Positions 7,111-14,236 are shown, numbered from the stretch's first letter. The stretch is DNA of 18,950 nucleotides from JALHTG01 sp964528315 (GCA_964528315.1 CAZGRO010000012.1:1-18950), one strand, 5' to 3'. Made by a program: numbers and translations. Notes: generated by a model from the letters alone, not told the origin.

Positions 7111-7911
7111 TCAGGCTCCGTGAGTCTTCAATGTCTTTCTGCGCAGAATAAGGTAAGCTGCAACGTAGAGGGCAATCATGGGGCCTGAAATGAGCCACAT
7201 GGTTATGCCGCTTCCGTCAGGCGTCACAACAGCACCGAAGATGACTATTGCGACCACGGCGTAACTGAAGTTTCTGCGCCAGAAGCCTGCGTCAACTATC
7301 CCAGTAATGGTCACCATCCACATGAGTATGGGAAGCTGGAACGAGAGGCCTCCAGCAAGAGCAAAGAGAAGAACGAAACTAATCAGATCATCCACGGTTA
7401 TGAATGTCTCAGCTCTAAGAACAAAGCCGTATTCATAGAGAAACTGGAACGCAATTGGTGTGATGAACAGATAGGTGAAGGCCGCTCCCAAAGCGAATAG
7501 AAAAGCGGAGGGGATAAGAAACCTTCGGGCTGCGTGAGATTCATGCGGATAAAGACCCGGGCCCACAAAAACGGAGATTTGGTAGAGTATCACTGGCATT
7601 GCGAGAATGATCCCGAGAAACAGTGACACGTAGAGCTGGGCAACAATCGCCTGACCCGGGGAGGTGACGATCAGCTTCACATTCTCTGGAAGCATGTCAG
7701 CCTGTATCTTTCTGATGAGGAGCGCTGCAACATCGTCAAAAGGATTCGGGTAGGGCAGATACAGTGACACATTTTCAAATTCGAACCTTTTGATGCCGAA
7801 AAAGAAGGTGAATAAAGTGATGGCCATGATTGTCGCCATGATGCGCAGCAGTCTACTGCGAAGCTCGTCAATGTGCTCAAGAAAGGTCATTTCCTTCGGC
7901 AACCGAATCAC
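7111..7911 (-). CDS. tatC: Twin-arginine translocase subunit TatC
   Basis: TatC is the multi-spanning receptor of the twin-arginine system, which exports folded, often cofactor-bearing proteins across the cytoplasmic membrane. The N-terminal signature HIDELRSRL is at 13-21, followed by helix 1. A large loop carries SPGQAIVAQLYVSL, then come PVILYQISVFVGPGLYPHE (about 106-124), SFQLPILMWM (190-199) and TPDGSGITMWL (230-240). Six hydrophobic helices are evident and the length of 266 fits the family. At the position where many TatC proteins have a glutamate in FExP, this one has Gln192. The GTG at 7911 is the first start; the ATG at codon 8 (7890) is possible and would keep the signature. No tatA is seen nearby, so the partner must be elsewhere. 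A TATA-like box precedes the gene at 7949-7956. Confidence 0.96.
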   Translation of the reverse strand: MIRLPKEMTFLEHIDELRSRLLRIMATIMAITLFTFFFGIKRFEFENVSLYLPYPNPFDDVAALLIRKIQADMLPENVKLIVTSPGQAIVAQLYVSLFLGIILAMPVILYQISVFVGPGLYPHESHAARRFLIPSAFLFALGAAFTYLFITPIAFQFLYEYGFVLRAETFITVDDLISFVLLFALAGGLSFQLPILMWMVTITGIVDAGFWRRNFSYAVVAIVIFGAVVTPDGSGITMWLISGPMIALYVAAYLILRRKTLKTHGA

Positions 7912-7948
7912 CGGCCTGCTGCTACGACAAGTACAAGCATCGATGCAG

Positions 7949-7956
7949 ATTATTTA
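7949..7956 (-). promoter_or_regulatory. Probable TATA box of tatC
   Basis: On the minus strand the sequence reads CTAAATAATC here, centred about 42 bases before the GTG start. This would give a transcript start near 7927 and a leader of about 16 bases. Confidence 0.4.
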
Positions 7957-8188
7957 GGAGTTTAGAATAGAAAGCCGCGCACACGTTCCTATAGTCAGGC
8001 TTGAGCCATCCCATGATGTCTAGGAGCTTTCGGATAGAATGAGGCGCCTCACGACAAGGAAACCGAGACTGAGGACAAGACGCCTAGAGTAGCCCGCCGT
8101 GGAGGGTTCCAACTGCTTTCTTCCGCTCTTCGTTCTCTTCTCCCCTGCGGATCTGAGTTGAAGAAAGATGGGGATTCGTTACGAGTAG

Positions 8189-8197
8189 ATTTAATTG
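8189..8197 (+). promoter_or_regulatory. Probable TATA box of tRNA-Leu
   Basis: ATTTAATTG is the most AT-rich block upstream of the tRNA, centred 30 bases before its first base, which fits transcription starting a few bases ahead of the mature 5' end. Confidence 0.45.
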
Positions 8198-8237
8198 TGA
8201 ATTCTGGTAGGATTGTGTGGCTGCGGGGGTACCCGAG

Positions 8238-8266
8238 ACCCGTTCTACAGCCAGAAAGGGCGGGAT
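8238..8266 (+). other. Predicted D-loop intron of tRNA-Leu
   Basis: Between G15 (8237) and the GG pair at 8270-8271 there are about 29 more bases than a D loop needs. They can fold with CCCG (8239-8242) against CGGG (8261-8264), extended inward by TTCT (8243-8246) against AGAA (8253-8256) with a bulge, as expected around an archaeal splicing-endonuclease site. Exact ends are uncertain by a few bases. Confidence 0.6.
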
Positions 8267-8285
8267 TCAGGTCTAAGGGGCAGGG

Positions 8286-8320
8286 CCGCATGCTCCGAGA
8301 ATGGGCCATGCGGTGCAAAG
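8286..8320 (+). other. Predicted non-canonical intron at the 5' side of the anticodon loop
   Basis: The 35 bases separate the 5' anticodon stem (8281-8285) from the seven-base loop. A perfect 7-bp hairpin, CCGCATG (8286-8292) with CATGCGG (8307-8313), lies inside. The splice point could be one base later because a C occurs at both ends. The insertion falls at tRNA position 31/32 or 32/33, not the common 37/38. Confidence 0.7.
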
Positions 8321-8423
8321 CTTAGGACCCTGTGGCAAAGGCCTTCGTGGGTTCGAATCCCACCCCCCGCATCATTTTACCGGTCTTTGTATGCCGTCTT
8401 AAATCGACCGCGAACCAGTAGGA

Positions 8424-8448
8424 GGCCAGCATGATGATCTTGCTGGCC
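8424..8448. other. 8-bp perfect hairpin between tRNA-Leu and the MarR gene
   Basis: GGCCAGCA (8424-8431) pairs with TGCTGGCC (8441-8448) around a 9-base loop, and ACCA/TGGT just outside (8414-8417, 8451-8454) can extend it. It lies 53 bases beyond the MarR stop codon and 53 bases after the tRNA. It may be a 3'-end structure; no U-tract follows on either strand. Confidence 0.4.
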
Positions 8449-8500
8449 GTTGGTGTAACCAAAAGGATAACTGTCGATTGTGGCGATATTGATTATTGGG

Positions 8501-8998
8501 CTAGCGCGCGCGATGTGCCTGGTCTTCAGTGAGATTTGTGAGTATTCTTTTCAAATGACCCTCGAATTCGTCGATCTCCTGTTGGGAAAACTTCTTGTAG
8601 AATATGTCTATCATCTCTTCCGAAACTATGCTGTACACTTTCTGGAGATGTTTGTCTTTCTCTGTGAGTCTTAGCAGGATTGTTCTTCGGTCCTTTTTGG
8701 AGCGTATACGTGTTATGTGTCCAGCTTTCTCGAGACGATCAAGCATGCTGGTCAAGGTTGATTTGCTTAGTTGGGTTCTCTTGGCGAGCTCGCTGATGGG
8801 AATTTCATCTTTCTCCCAGAGTGCGAACAATATTCTGCCTTGTGCTGGATTGATGTGATCAATGCCCTGTTTTTTCAGTATTTTGGCGAAGATTCGACCT
8901 GATACTTGGTGGATCTTCGCGATGAGAAAGCCTCCCGCTCGTTTCTGCATCATATCATCAACCGATATTGAAGGCAAATGTTGTGAATCTTTGGCCAT
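8501..8998 (-). CDS. MarR-family transcription regulator
   Basis: About 165 residues with the MarR layout: an N-terminal dimerisation helix, then a winged helix reading GRILFALWEKDEIPISELAK, the recognition helix LSKSTLTSMLDRLEKAGHI, and a wing with the family hallmark KKDRRT before a leucine-rich C-terminal helix. MarR dimers repress neighbouring genes and release DNA on binding small aromatic or oxidised ligands. The ATG at 8998 is preferred; upstream in-frame starts reach 9055 but lie inside the preceding gene. It overlaps the flavoprotein gene upstream by about 40 bases, so both form one operon, and the regulator probably controls that operon through the palindromic box at 9471-9480. Confidence 0.92.
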   Translation of the reverse strand: MAKDSQHLPSISVDDMMQKRAGGFLIAKIHQVSGRIFAKILKKQGIDHINPAQGRILFALWEKDEIPISELAKRTQLSKSTLTSMLDRLEKAGHITRIRSKKDRRTILLRLTEKDKHLQKVYSIVSEEMIDIFYKKFSQQEIDEFEGHLKRILTNLTEDQAHRAR

Positions 8999-9449
8999 CC
9001 CATCCCTTTGCTCTTTGAGGCCGAAGCCGAAGGATTGTGTGGTCAGAGTCATCATATCCGCCGGGGTAATACTTCAGCATATCATTCGTCCAGATGGCGC
9101 GTTTCAGCTCAGGATCAAGTACAATTTCGATCTCGCCCCCAAACATTACGCCTTGCGTCTTCTCAGGATGACTGTAGTAGACTGAGACCTTAGGGTTCTC
9201 TTTGACATGCTTGACTTTCTCTGACGAAGTATTGGTCGAAAAGATGATGAGAAAGTCCTTTCGGTGGTCACGAAACAGAGTTGTTAGGTGCAGGTGCGTA
9301 CACCTATTTCTCAAATTGGTCATGCCGCGAATGTGAGGGAAACCGTCTGCGTCTATTGTTGTGAGATATGCAGCTCTCGCTATCTCCATTAATTCAAGGC
9401 TTAACTTCTCCGCCTCGATTTTCTTCATTTCGAATACTCTCCGCTGCAT
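8958..9449 (-). CDS. Pyridoxamine 5'-phosphate oxidase-like FMN-binding protein
   Basis: A 163-residue split-barrel flavoprotein. The N-terminal helix and first strands (RAAYLTTIDADGFPHIRGM) are followed by FLIIFSTNTSSEKVKHVKENPKVSVYY, which is the phosphate and isoalloxazine binding region typical of the PNPOx-like/general stress protein 26 group. These proteins bind FMN, and some bind F420 in archaea, reducing small oxidised compounds; few act in vitamin B6 synthesis. The C-terminus (KGWDGQRFTTFAF) lacks the full-length PNPOx tail, so a true B6 oxidase is unlikely. The ATG at 9449 is 26 bases from the centre of a TATA palindrome, which fits a leaderless message. It leads a two-gene operon with a MarR repressor, suggesting induction by a toxic or redox-active compound. 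Confidence 0.88.
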   Translation of the reverse strand: MQRRVFEMKKIEAEKLSLELMEIARAAYLTTIDADGFPHIRGMTNLRNRCTHLHLTTLFRDHRKDFLIIFSTNTSSEKVKHVKENPKVSVYYSHPEKTQGVMFGGEIEIVLDPELKRAIWTNDMLKYYPGGYDDSDHTILRLRPQRAKGWDGQRFTTFAFNIG

Positions 9450-9470
9450 TTTAGTTCTATATCGAACAAT

Positions 9471-9480
9471 CCTATATAGG
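9471..9480 (-). promoter_or_regulatory. Palindromic TATA box/operator of the flavoprotein-MarR operon
   Basis: CCTATATAGG is identical to the cores at 5831-5840 and 7051-7060. Its centre is 26 bases before the ATG at 9449, the standard archaeal TATA distance for leaderless transcription. Flanking bases extend the symmetry to ATCCTATATAGGAT (9469-9482), which suits a MarR dimer covering the TATA box. Confidence 0.6.
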
Positions 9481-9572
9481 ATGATTACATATAACTTTTC
9501 TGTTGGCGCATGGGGCCAGTCTAGTTTAAACTACCATCGTTGATTGTCGTAGCACGCTGGGCGGAATTGTAC

Positions 9573-9606
9573 TGGCAAGCTGGTGCGCGAATCCCACCCC
9601 CTTGCA
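9573..9606 (+). pseudogene. Degenerate tRNA-Leu 3'-end copy (possible att relic)
   Basis: CGAATCCCACCCCC at 9588-9601 is identical to 8354-8367 in the tRNA-Leu T arm and acceptor. After one changed base (C versus TT) both continue GCATC. Upstream, TGGCAA (9573-9578) matches the variable arm start, but several bases are lost between. No matching 5' acceptor strand is found nearby, so this is not a working tRNA. It may be the second end of an element once integrated in the tRNA, or a duplicated fragment. Confidence 0.55.
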
Positions 9607-9791
9607 TCTTGAACAAACTCGCAGAAAGCTGGTGAGGTTGAGACTCAGACATTTCCAACGAAATCATGTCAACAAAAAGAATACTGCAACAGACTCGTGC
9701 TATACCGTACTTTGCTGCAATCCGGCGACCGGCCATCTTCGACAAACTCTTAAGATTCAACAACGAACATCATCGTCGGGAGGCTGAAAAA

Positions 9792-10817
9792 GTGCAACGA
9801 ATGTCCGCTGCTGTCTTTCATGGTGTGAAGGAGGGCCTCAGAGTTGAAGAGAGAGCTGCCCCAACGATCAAGAGTGCTGACGAAGTATTGCTCGAAATAA
9901 AAGCGTGTGGCCTCTGTGGAACGGACCCTGCCATTTTGGATGGACGCCATCCATCATCGCCGCCTGTCATCCTCGGGCATGAGTATGGTGGCGTTGTGGT
10001 GGATGTAGGAAAATCGGTTCATGAAGTCAAGCCGGGGGATCATGTTGTCGTGGACCCCAATGTGAAATGCGGTCAGTGCGGATTTTGTAGAAGCGGAAAA
10101 CAGAACCTTTGCGAAAACATTACGACGCTTGGGATCTACATTGACGGTGGTTTCGCAAAGTACAATGTTGCGCCTCAGAGTGCTGTCTACAAGATTCCAG
10201 AAGATATGGACTGGAGGGACGCGGCGCTTGTAGAACCAGTTTCATGCGTTCTAAACGGGATGGGTAGGTCCGGAGTCAAACTGGGCTCTAGCATTGCGAT
10301 CATAGGCGCAGGCCCCATTGGCCTAATCTGGGTGGCCCTTGCAAGAAATGCTGGTGCAGCAAGAATCATAGTAAGTGAAAGCATGCCTGCTCGTCAAGAA
10401 GCAGCTAGAAAACTTGGCGCAGACATGGTTCTCGATCCTGGAAAACAGGACATTGTAGAGGCCGTGCGTGCGGAGACCGGGAAGGGCGTCAATGTGGCCG
10501 TGGAGGTTATTGGAAAACCTTCGACAGTTGAGCAGGCAGTTCGGATACTAAGCCCTGGTGGGCGAGCCGTCGTATTTGGCACGTGCCCTAAAGAGAGTGA
10601 GATAAGACTAGATCCCTACGAATTGATGCGACACGAAAAGGAGATTGTTGGGTCCTATGCTGCGAATTTCACCTTCAGGCCTGCTATTGAAGTCATGTAC
10701 CACAAGCAGGTACGCTCTGACATATTGCTCACTCACCATTTCAAGATCGAAGAAATTGAAAAGGCAATTCGAGCCCATAGAGCCGGTGATGCCATTAAAG
10801 CATTGGTCACACCGTGA
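9792..10817 (+). CDS. Zinc-dependent medium-chain dehydrogenase (sugar/alcohol type)
   Basis: A 341-residue medium-chain dehydrogenase/reductase that oxidises a polyol, sugar or amino alcohol using NAD(P). The catalytic zinc set is visible as CGLCGTD (Cys39) with GHEYGG (His63, Glu64). The four-cysteine structural zinc lobe is at Cys93, 96, 99 and 107 (CGQCGFC and LC). The cofactor loop is GAGPIG at 172-177, and the acidic residue at the end of the next strand (IVSES) points to NAD rather than NADP. It resembles sorbitol/threonine dehydrogenases, but no substrate is certain. The GTG at 9792 is chosen because GGGAGG lies 8 bases ahead at 9778-9783; ATG 9801 is an alternative. The gene ends opposite an unrecognised gene on the other strand. 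It may act in sugar metabolism with the inositol genes 4 kb away, which is speculative. Confidence 0.9.
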   Translation: MQRMSAAVFHGVKEGLRVEERAAPTIKSADEVLLEIKACGLCGTDPAILDGRHPSSPPVILGHEYGGVVVDVGKSVHEVKPGDHVVVDPNVKCGQCGFCRSGKQNLCENITTLGIYIDGGFAKYNVAPQSAVYKIPEDMDWRDAALVEPVSCVLNGMGRSGVKLGSSIAIIGAGPIGLIWVALARNAGAARIIVSESMPARQEAARKLGADMVLDPGKQDIVEAVRAETGKGVNVAVEVIGKPSTVEQAVRILSPGGRAVVFGTCPKESEIRLDPYELMRHEKEIVGSYAANFTFRPAIEVMYHKQVRSDILLTHHFKIEEIEKAIRAHRAGDAIKALVTP

Positions 10818-10867
10818 ACGGTCAGGCGTAAGCGCGCGCGGCGTTTAGGTCTAGAATCAAGTTCTGT

Positions 10868-12109
10868 TTAGGCCAGTTCCAGAGCCTTAGCGACGGTAAT
10901 CGTTTGTCTGAGCACTTTCTCGGAGTATTTCTCTGAGATCCTTCTTGTATGCGCAAGCCTGTAGAGAGAGTCCCTGAAAAGGTACGGACCACTATTTCTC
11001 TTCGCTGCTGCCACTATGAAGGAGTAGTATCTGAAGAAGTTGTCCTTGGAGTTAGGACGATATCGTCCTCCCCGCTTCCTTGCATTTTCCATCTTCCGGT
11101 GAATGTCTTCGATTTGACTCTTCGCAGTTTGGTCTCCTTCGTCAGCTTTCTGTTTCGCATATCTAAGAGTGTAGTGCCAGATCCGCTCAAACAGCTCTCT
11201 CTCCCTTGTTCGATGTGGAAAGCTGGCTAATACATCAAAGTACAGGAGTTGANNNNNNNNNNNNNNNNNNNNNNNNNNNNNNNNNNNNNNNNNNNNNNNN
11301 NNNNNNNNNNNNNNNNNNNNNNNNNNNNNNNNNNNNNNNNNNNNNNNNNNNNCGGTCTCCGCAGTGGAACTTTGGTTTGGAGAGAAAGGGCGAGCTGCAT
11401 GGTCGCGGATTCTTGAGATTGCTTCTTCTGGTCTTCCAGTGACTATGAGGTGGTCGATTTCTGTTCCGTACATTGGGAGACCTGACTTGAAGCATTCTTT
11501 GGCTATCGTTCCGTAAAGCGTTGAGGCGTCGAGGCCTGTGTGACCTAGCCACTCTGGGTACTTTCCGGGCGCGGATTCTACCACCTTGGTTAGCGAGAAC
11601 TCTCGTCCGGCGGATAGTTGAAAGTCAGAAATGGCTCTGATTTGGCGAAGTGCTCTTAGAAGAAGTGGAAGTGTGAATAGCAACCGTACTCCGAGTCCAA
11701 GTCGAGATATAGATTCGAGGTTTCTTGGTCCGGCCTCTGGAAGAGCCTCGTCTATGAGTCTTCTGAGGTTCTCACTGGTGAAGTCCAGAACGTGCGCGGT
11801 TACTGGCTTTTGTCCGTCAAGTGTGTATTTTGTCGCAGTCTTGAATACGCTAGGAGTCTTTCCTTTGCACATTGATGGCTCTAGGCAGACTAACAGTTCC
11901 CCTCGTCTTCTCTTGGCGACCAGATATGCTCTACCTGACTTGCAATGGATTGAATCGAGGAAAAATCTCTCTGCATTGATCTTTCTCCTCTTCATCAAGT
12001 TCAGCAGTCTATGCGGCTTGGTCGGGCCATTGAGGGTGAAGAATCCTTCTTCGTTCAGAGTATTGGCTAATTTCTGAAGCTGACTGAGAAGACTGTTGGA
12101 CACCTTCAA
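10868..12109 (-). CDS. Unrecognised protein interrupted by an assembly gap
   Basis: I do not recognise this family. The frame is open from ATG 12109 to the N run and again from the N run to the stop at 10868; both halves share one phase only if the gap really is 100 bases, which is doubtful for a placeholder. The N-terminal half (about 250 residues) is basic, with a hydrophobic stretch LLFTLPLLLRALRQI near 143-157 and a segment EIDHLIVTGRPEEAISRIRDH near its end. The C-terminal part (about 127 residues) is rich in Lys, Arg and Tyr (KMENARKRGGRYRPNSKDNFF) and looks helical. No signal peptide, zinc site or nuclease motif is clear. It is divergent from the transaldolase-like gene. Two separate genes cannot be excluded. 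Confidence 0.5.
   Translation of the reverse strand: MKVSNSLLSQLQKLANTLNEEGFFTLNGPTKPHRLLNLMKRRKINAERFFLDSIHCKSGRAYLVAKRRRGELLVCLEPSMCKGKTPSVFKTATKYTLDGQKPVTAHVLDFTSENLRRLIDEALPEAGPRNLESISRLGLGVRLLFTLPLLLRALRQIRAISDFQLSAGREFSLTKVVESAPGKYPEWLGHTGLDASTLYGTIAKECFKSGLPMYGTEIDHLIVTGRPEEAISRIRDHAARPFSPNQSSTAETXXXXXXXXXXXXXXXXXXXXXXXXXXXXXXXXXXQLLYFDVLASFPHRTRERELFERIWHYTLRYAKQKADEGDQTAKSQIEDIHRKMENARKRGGRYRPNSKDNFFRYYSFIVAAAKRNSGPYLFRDSLYRLAHTRRISEKYSEKVLRQTITVAKALELA
11253..11352. other. Assembly gap of exactly 100 N
   Basis: Exactly 100 undetermined bases, the usual placeholder length for a scaffold join of unknown size. The open frames read across it are not trustworthy. Confidence 0.98.
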
Positions 12110-12188
12110 CTGTATCTCTCAACCCCATAGCCAGACTCATGTTTTTTCTGATTCGTAGCTTATCCTTCAAGAGCCTATTCGTGGAGCC

Positions 12189-12198
12189 TTAATATATG
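12189..12198 (+). promoter_or_regulatory. TATA box of the transaldolase-like gene
   Basis: TTAATATATG is centred about 54 bases before the ATG at 12248, giving a transcript start near 12220. AGGT at 12237-12240 precedes the ATG by 7 bases as a weak ribosome site. Confidence 0.55.
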
Positions 12199-12247
12199 TG
12201 AGCCAGCAGCAACGTACACCCGGTTAGATCTCAGCAAGGTAACTGAT

Positions 12248-14236
12248 ATGCTCAGCCAATTCACCACTACCCAGTCCGTCGATCATATGGTTCAGCAACT
12301 CAAGGAGGGATTCACCCTTGCAGCAGCCGACCATGTTCTGGTACGAACCTCAAACGACCTACCGGCTCTGATTGAGAATCTTTGCCGCAGAAGTCTAACT
12401 GAGATGATTGTGAGTGGGAAAGATCTTGCCGAAAGGATCTTCACCATGGCTATTCGAATAGGCCTGAATCTTGTTGGGCTCGATGCACAGATATCAGGAA
12501 TACGTCCAGAGGTTGGTGCTCGTGTGCTGCGAACTCTTACGGATGAATTACATGCACTTGAACAAAAGGACGCCTCTTCAGGTGCCTCAGCTGTGGAATC
12601 GTTCCTCAAGGGAATGGAGAGTGTCAACTCAGGCGACAGCCTTCCCGGCTATATGGCGGAGAACATCCGCGTCCGCCTTGATGGATCGGTTAATCCCTCT
12701 GCCTTCATTCATGCCTTTGGAAATGTTGCTCGCCAAACTATTTACTGGAAGATGGTTGAAGAGCGTTACTGTAAGTTTGGGAATGATTACGCTAGAGGTT
12801 TGGAGATTCTACGACATGTTGGCTTCAGCCAAGTCTCAACAAACCCTGTGCTAGCAGCGAGGGCTTTTGATGAAGATTCGTCGCTTAGGAGCCAGCTCTC
12901 AGCAGAGATCGAGAAACGAGAGGATTGGATGAGAGATCCAGAGGCTCATCGAGATGAGATGGCTCTGTCTGCTACGCTCATGGCTCTTTGGCCTAATCTT
13001 GAGGTTTTTCGGCCACTAGCCGTGCGAACACAGAATCTTGATTACATGATAAGCTTCCAGCTCAACCCGAACATAGCAGACGATGTTGATGCGAGCATAG
13101 ACGACGCGAAGAAGGCCTACAGCTTGGCCACAAAGCATCTGACAGAATATGATCGACGTCTGGGGCTTACCAGTCCAGGCGCGGTTCCACCAAATATCGT
13201 ATTGAAGGTTGCTGGAAGTTCTGAAGCTGCGAGAAAGATAACGCGCGAGTTGAATGCTGCAGGCATTGGGACGAACAACACAGTGGTCTACACGGTAGGT
13301 CAGGAAATCCGCCTGATTCTTGACTCATTTGAGGGAAAAGCTAGAGCCGTTAAGGCAGAAAAGCCGATCACTCGAACGTATGAGACAAATATGGGTGGTC
13401 GACTAGCGAGCCACCTGCGCGAAGTTGAAGCAACCAAGATCTTCATCAAGATCAGAGAGTCTCATGGAGAAGCGCGTGCACTCAATCTGCTGAGAGACCT
13501 TGCTAGAGGCCTAGGTCTAGGTGACGACTCACTTGCCTCGCTGGATAGGCCCAGCTCTCTTGAAACGAAGGCTGACAGAGTCTGCTCCTTTAGCAATCTG
13601 AAGTCTTTGACGCATCCTGCCTTTCTAAAAGTGGTCACGGAGGCAGGGCTTTGTCACAGTGAGATTGAACAGCTCGAGAACGACATTCGGAAAGCTGGAA
13701 CCCTGGTTGCAGTACGAGTATATCAGACGTTCTTCACGAAGGAGAACAGAGACAAGTGGATTGAATATCTCGGACGCCAATACGGCATTACCCCTACTCA
13801 AGCAAGGTCGGCCTTGGAGTCTGTAGATGTACTGCCAGCATCCAAGAGAATTCCTGAAGATACTTTCGATACGCTGGTATACCCGAACATGTGCAACACT
13901 GAGTTTCCAAATCATGCTCGCGCAGTCCAACTATTCGCTGAGAAAAGTGACTTTGATCTAGCGCCTTTCAAGAATGTCGCACTGCAGTCGCCCAAGACTG
14001 AATTGCTCAAGCGACTATCAAGCTTGGGAGACTTCGTTCGTAGTTACGAGATCACTTCAGAACTGGGAAAGGCGCTGGCAGAAGTAAGGGTCATCCCTAC
14101 CGCGGAATCCTATGGGCTACGCGGGATCTCCGAGGATAAGTGGGCTGAGTTTGGGCCAGTCTTGAAGACAATGAATGAGTTTCGAGTGGCGTATGAGCGC
14201 TTCACATCTCAATGTGTGGCCCTAGCGAAGGAGTAG
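12248..14236 (+). CDS. Oversized transaldolase-superfamily protein
   Basis: This 662-residue protein contains a transaldolase-like TIM barrel in its middle. FSQVSTNPVLAA (193-204) matches the early strand with T-x-NP, and LEVFRPLAV with LDYMISFQLNP (251-274) matches the mid-barrel sheet. PPNIVLKVAGSSEA (314-326) carries the presumed Schiff-base lysine, Lys320. AAGIGTNNTVVYTVGQ (337-352) is the following strand, close to the family pattern G-I-x-x-N-x-T. Transaldolase moves a dihydroxyacetone unit between sugar phosphates. Normal enzymes have about 215-380 residues; here about 190 residues precede the barrel and about 250 follow it, and neither extension is recognised. It could be a real transaldolase for pentose supply or an aldolase with another substrate. 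It is convergent with the iolN-like gene, with two small hairpins between them. Confidence 0.7.
   Translation: MLSQFTTTQSVDHMVQQLKEGFTLAAADHVLVRTSNDLPALIENLCRRSLTEMIVSGKDLAERIFTMAIRIGLNLVGLDAQISGIRPEVGARVLRTLTDELHALEQKDASSGASAVESFLKGMESVNSGDSLPGYMAENIRVRLDGSVNPSAFIHAFGNVARQTIYWKMVEERYCKFGNDYARGLEILRHVGFSQVSTNPVLAARAFDEDSSLRSQLSAEIEKREDWMRDPEAHRDEMALSATLMALWPNLEVFRPLAVRTQNLDYMISFQLNPNIADDVDASIDDAKKAYSLATKHLTEYDRRLGLTSPGAVPPNIVLKVAGSSEAARKITRELNAAGIGTNNTVVYTVGQEIRLILDSFEGKARAVKAEKPITRTYETNMGGRLASHLREVEATKIFIKIRESHGEARALNLLRDLARGLGLGDDSLASLDRPSSLETKADRVCSFSNLKSLTHPAFLKVVTEAGLCHSEIEQLENDIRKAGTLVAVRVYQTFFTKENRDKWIEYLGRQYGITPTQARSALESVDVLPASKRIPEDTFDTLVYPNMCNTEFPNHARAVQLFAEKSDFDLAPFKNVALQSPKTELLKRLSSLGDFVRSYEITSELGKALAEVRVIPTAESYGLRGISEDKWAEFGPVLKTMNEFRVAYERFTSQCVALAKE

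Larger units (their letters stand above)
7912..8222. other. 311-bp intergenic region between tatC and tRNA-Leu
   Basis: No gene is supported here. The divergent layout puts the tatC promoter at its left end. At the right end an AT-rich box, ATTTAATTG at 8189-8197, lies about 30 bases before the tRNA and is the likely tRNA TATA element. The middle (8040-8160) holds only unstructured sequence with short overlapping open frames that look accidental. Confidence 0.5.
8223..8371 (+). tRNA. tRNA-Leu(UAG) with two predicted introns
   Basis: The acceptor stem pairs GCGGGGG (8223-8229) with CCCCCGC (8364-8370), followed by discriminator A at 8371; no CCA is encoded. The T arm is GTGGG-TTCGAAT-CCCAC (8347-8363). 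A long variable arm TGGCAAAGGCCTTC (8333-8346) marks a class II tRNA of leucine type. The anticodon stem pairs CAGGG (8281-8285) with CCCTG (8328-8332) around the loop CTTAGGA (8321-8327), giving anticodon TAG. The D stem pairs CCC (8232-8234) with GGG (8277-8279). Two insertions interrupt this: about 29 bases in the D loop, and about 35 bases between the anticodon stem and loop. Removing both leaves about 85 bases, the normal tRNA-Leu size. There is no intron at the usual 37/38 site. Confidence 0.93.
9450..9791. other. 342-bp intergenic region with promoter, tRNA-like relic and ORF extension
   Basis: The left end holds the flavoprotein promoter. In the middle lies a degenerate tRNA-Leu 3' end (9573-9606). 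From 9666 an open frame runs in phase into the dehydrogenase gene, giving 42 extra residues without dehydrogenase similarity; it is treated as non-coding because a good ribosome site precedes 9792. A weak TATA-like CTTAAGAT lies near 9749-9756. Confidence 0.5.

Noticed and set aside
8286..8320. Hairpin considered as a riboswitch or small RNA
   Set aside because: It sits inside the tRNA between anticodon stem and loop and is better explained as an intron.
8213..8434. 73-codon frame on the plus strand
   Set aside because: It reads straight through the tRNA-Leu gene, whose structure explains the sequence fully.
9666..9791. 42-residue N-terminal extension of the zinc dehydrogenase
   Set aside because: The family begins near the MSAAVFHG segment, and GGGAGG sits 8 bases before GTG 9792; the extension has no recognised similarity.
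11206..11552. Several short frames reading through the N run
   Set aside because: Their continuity depends on undetermined bases and they overlap the longer minus frame.
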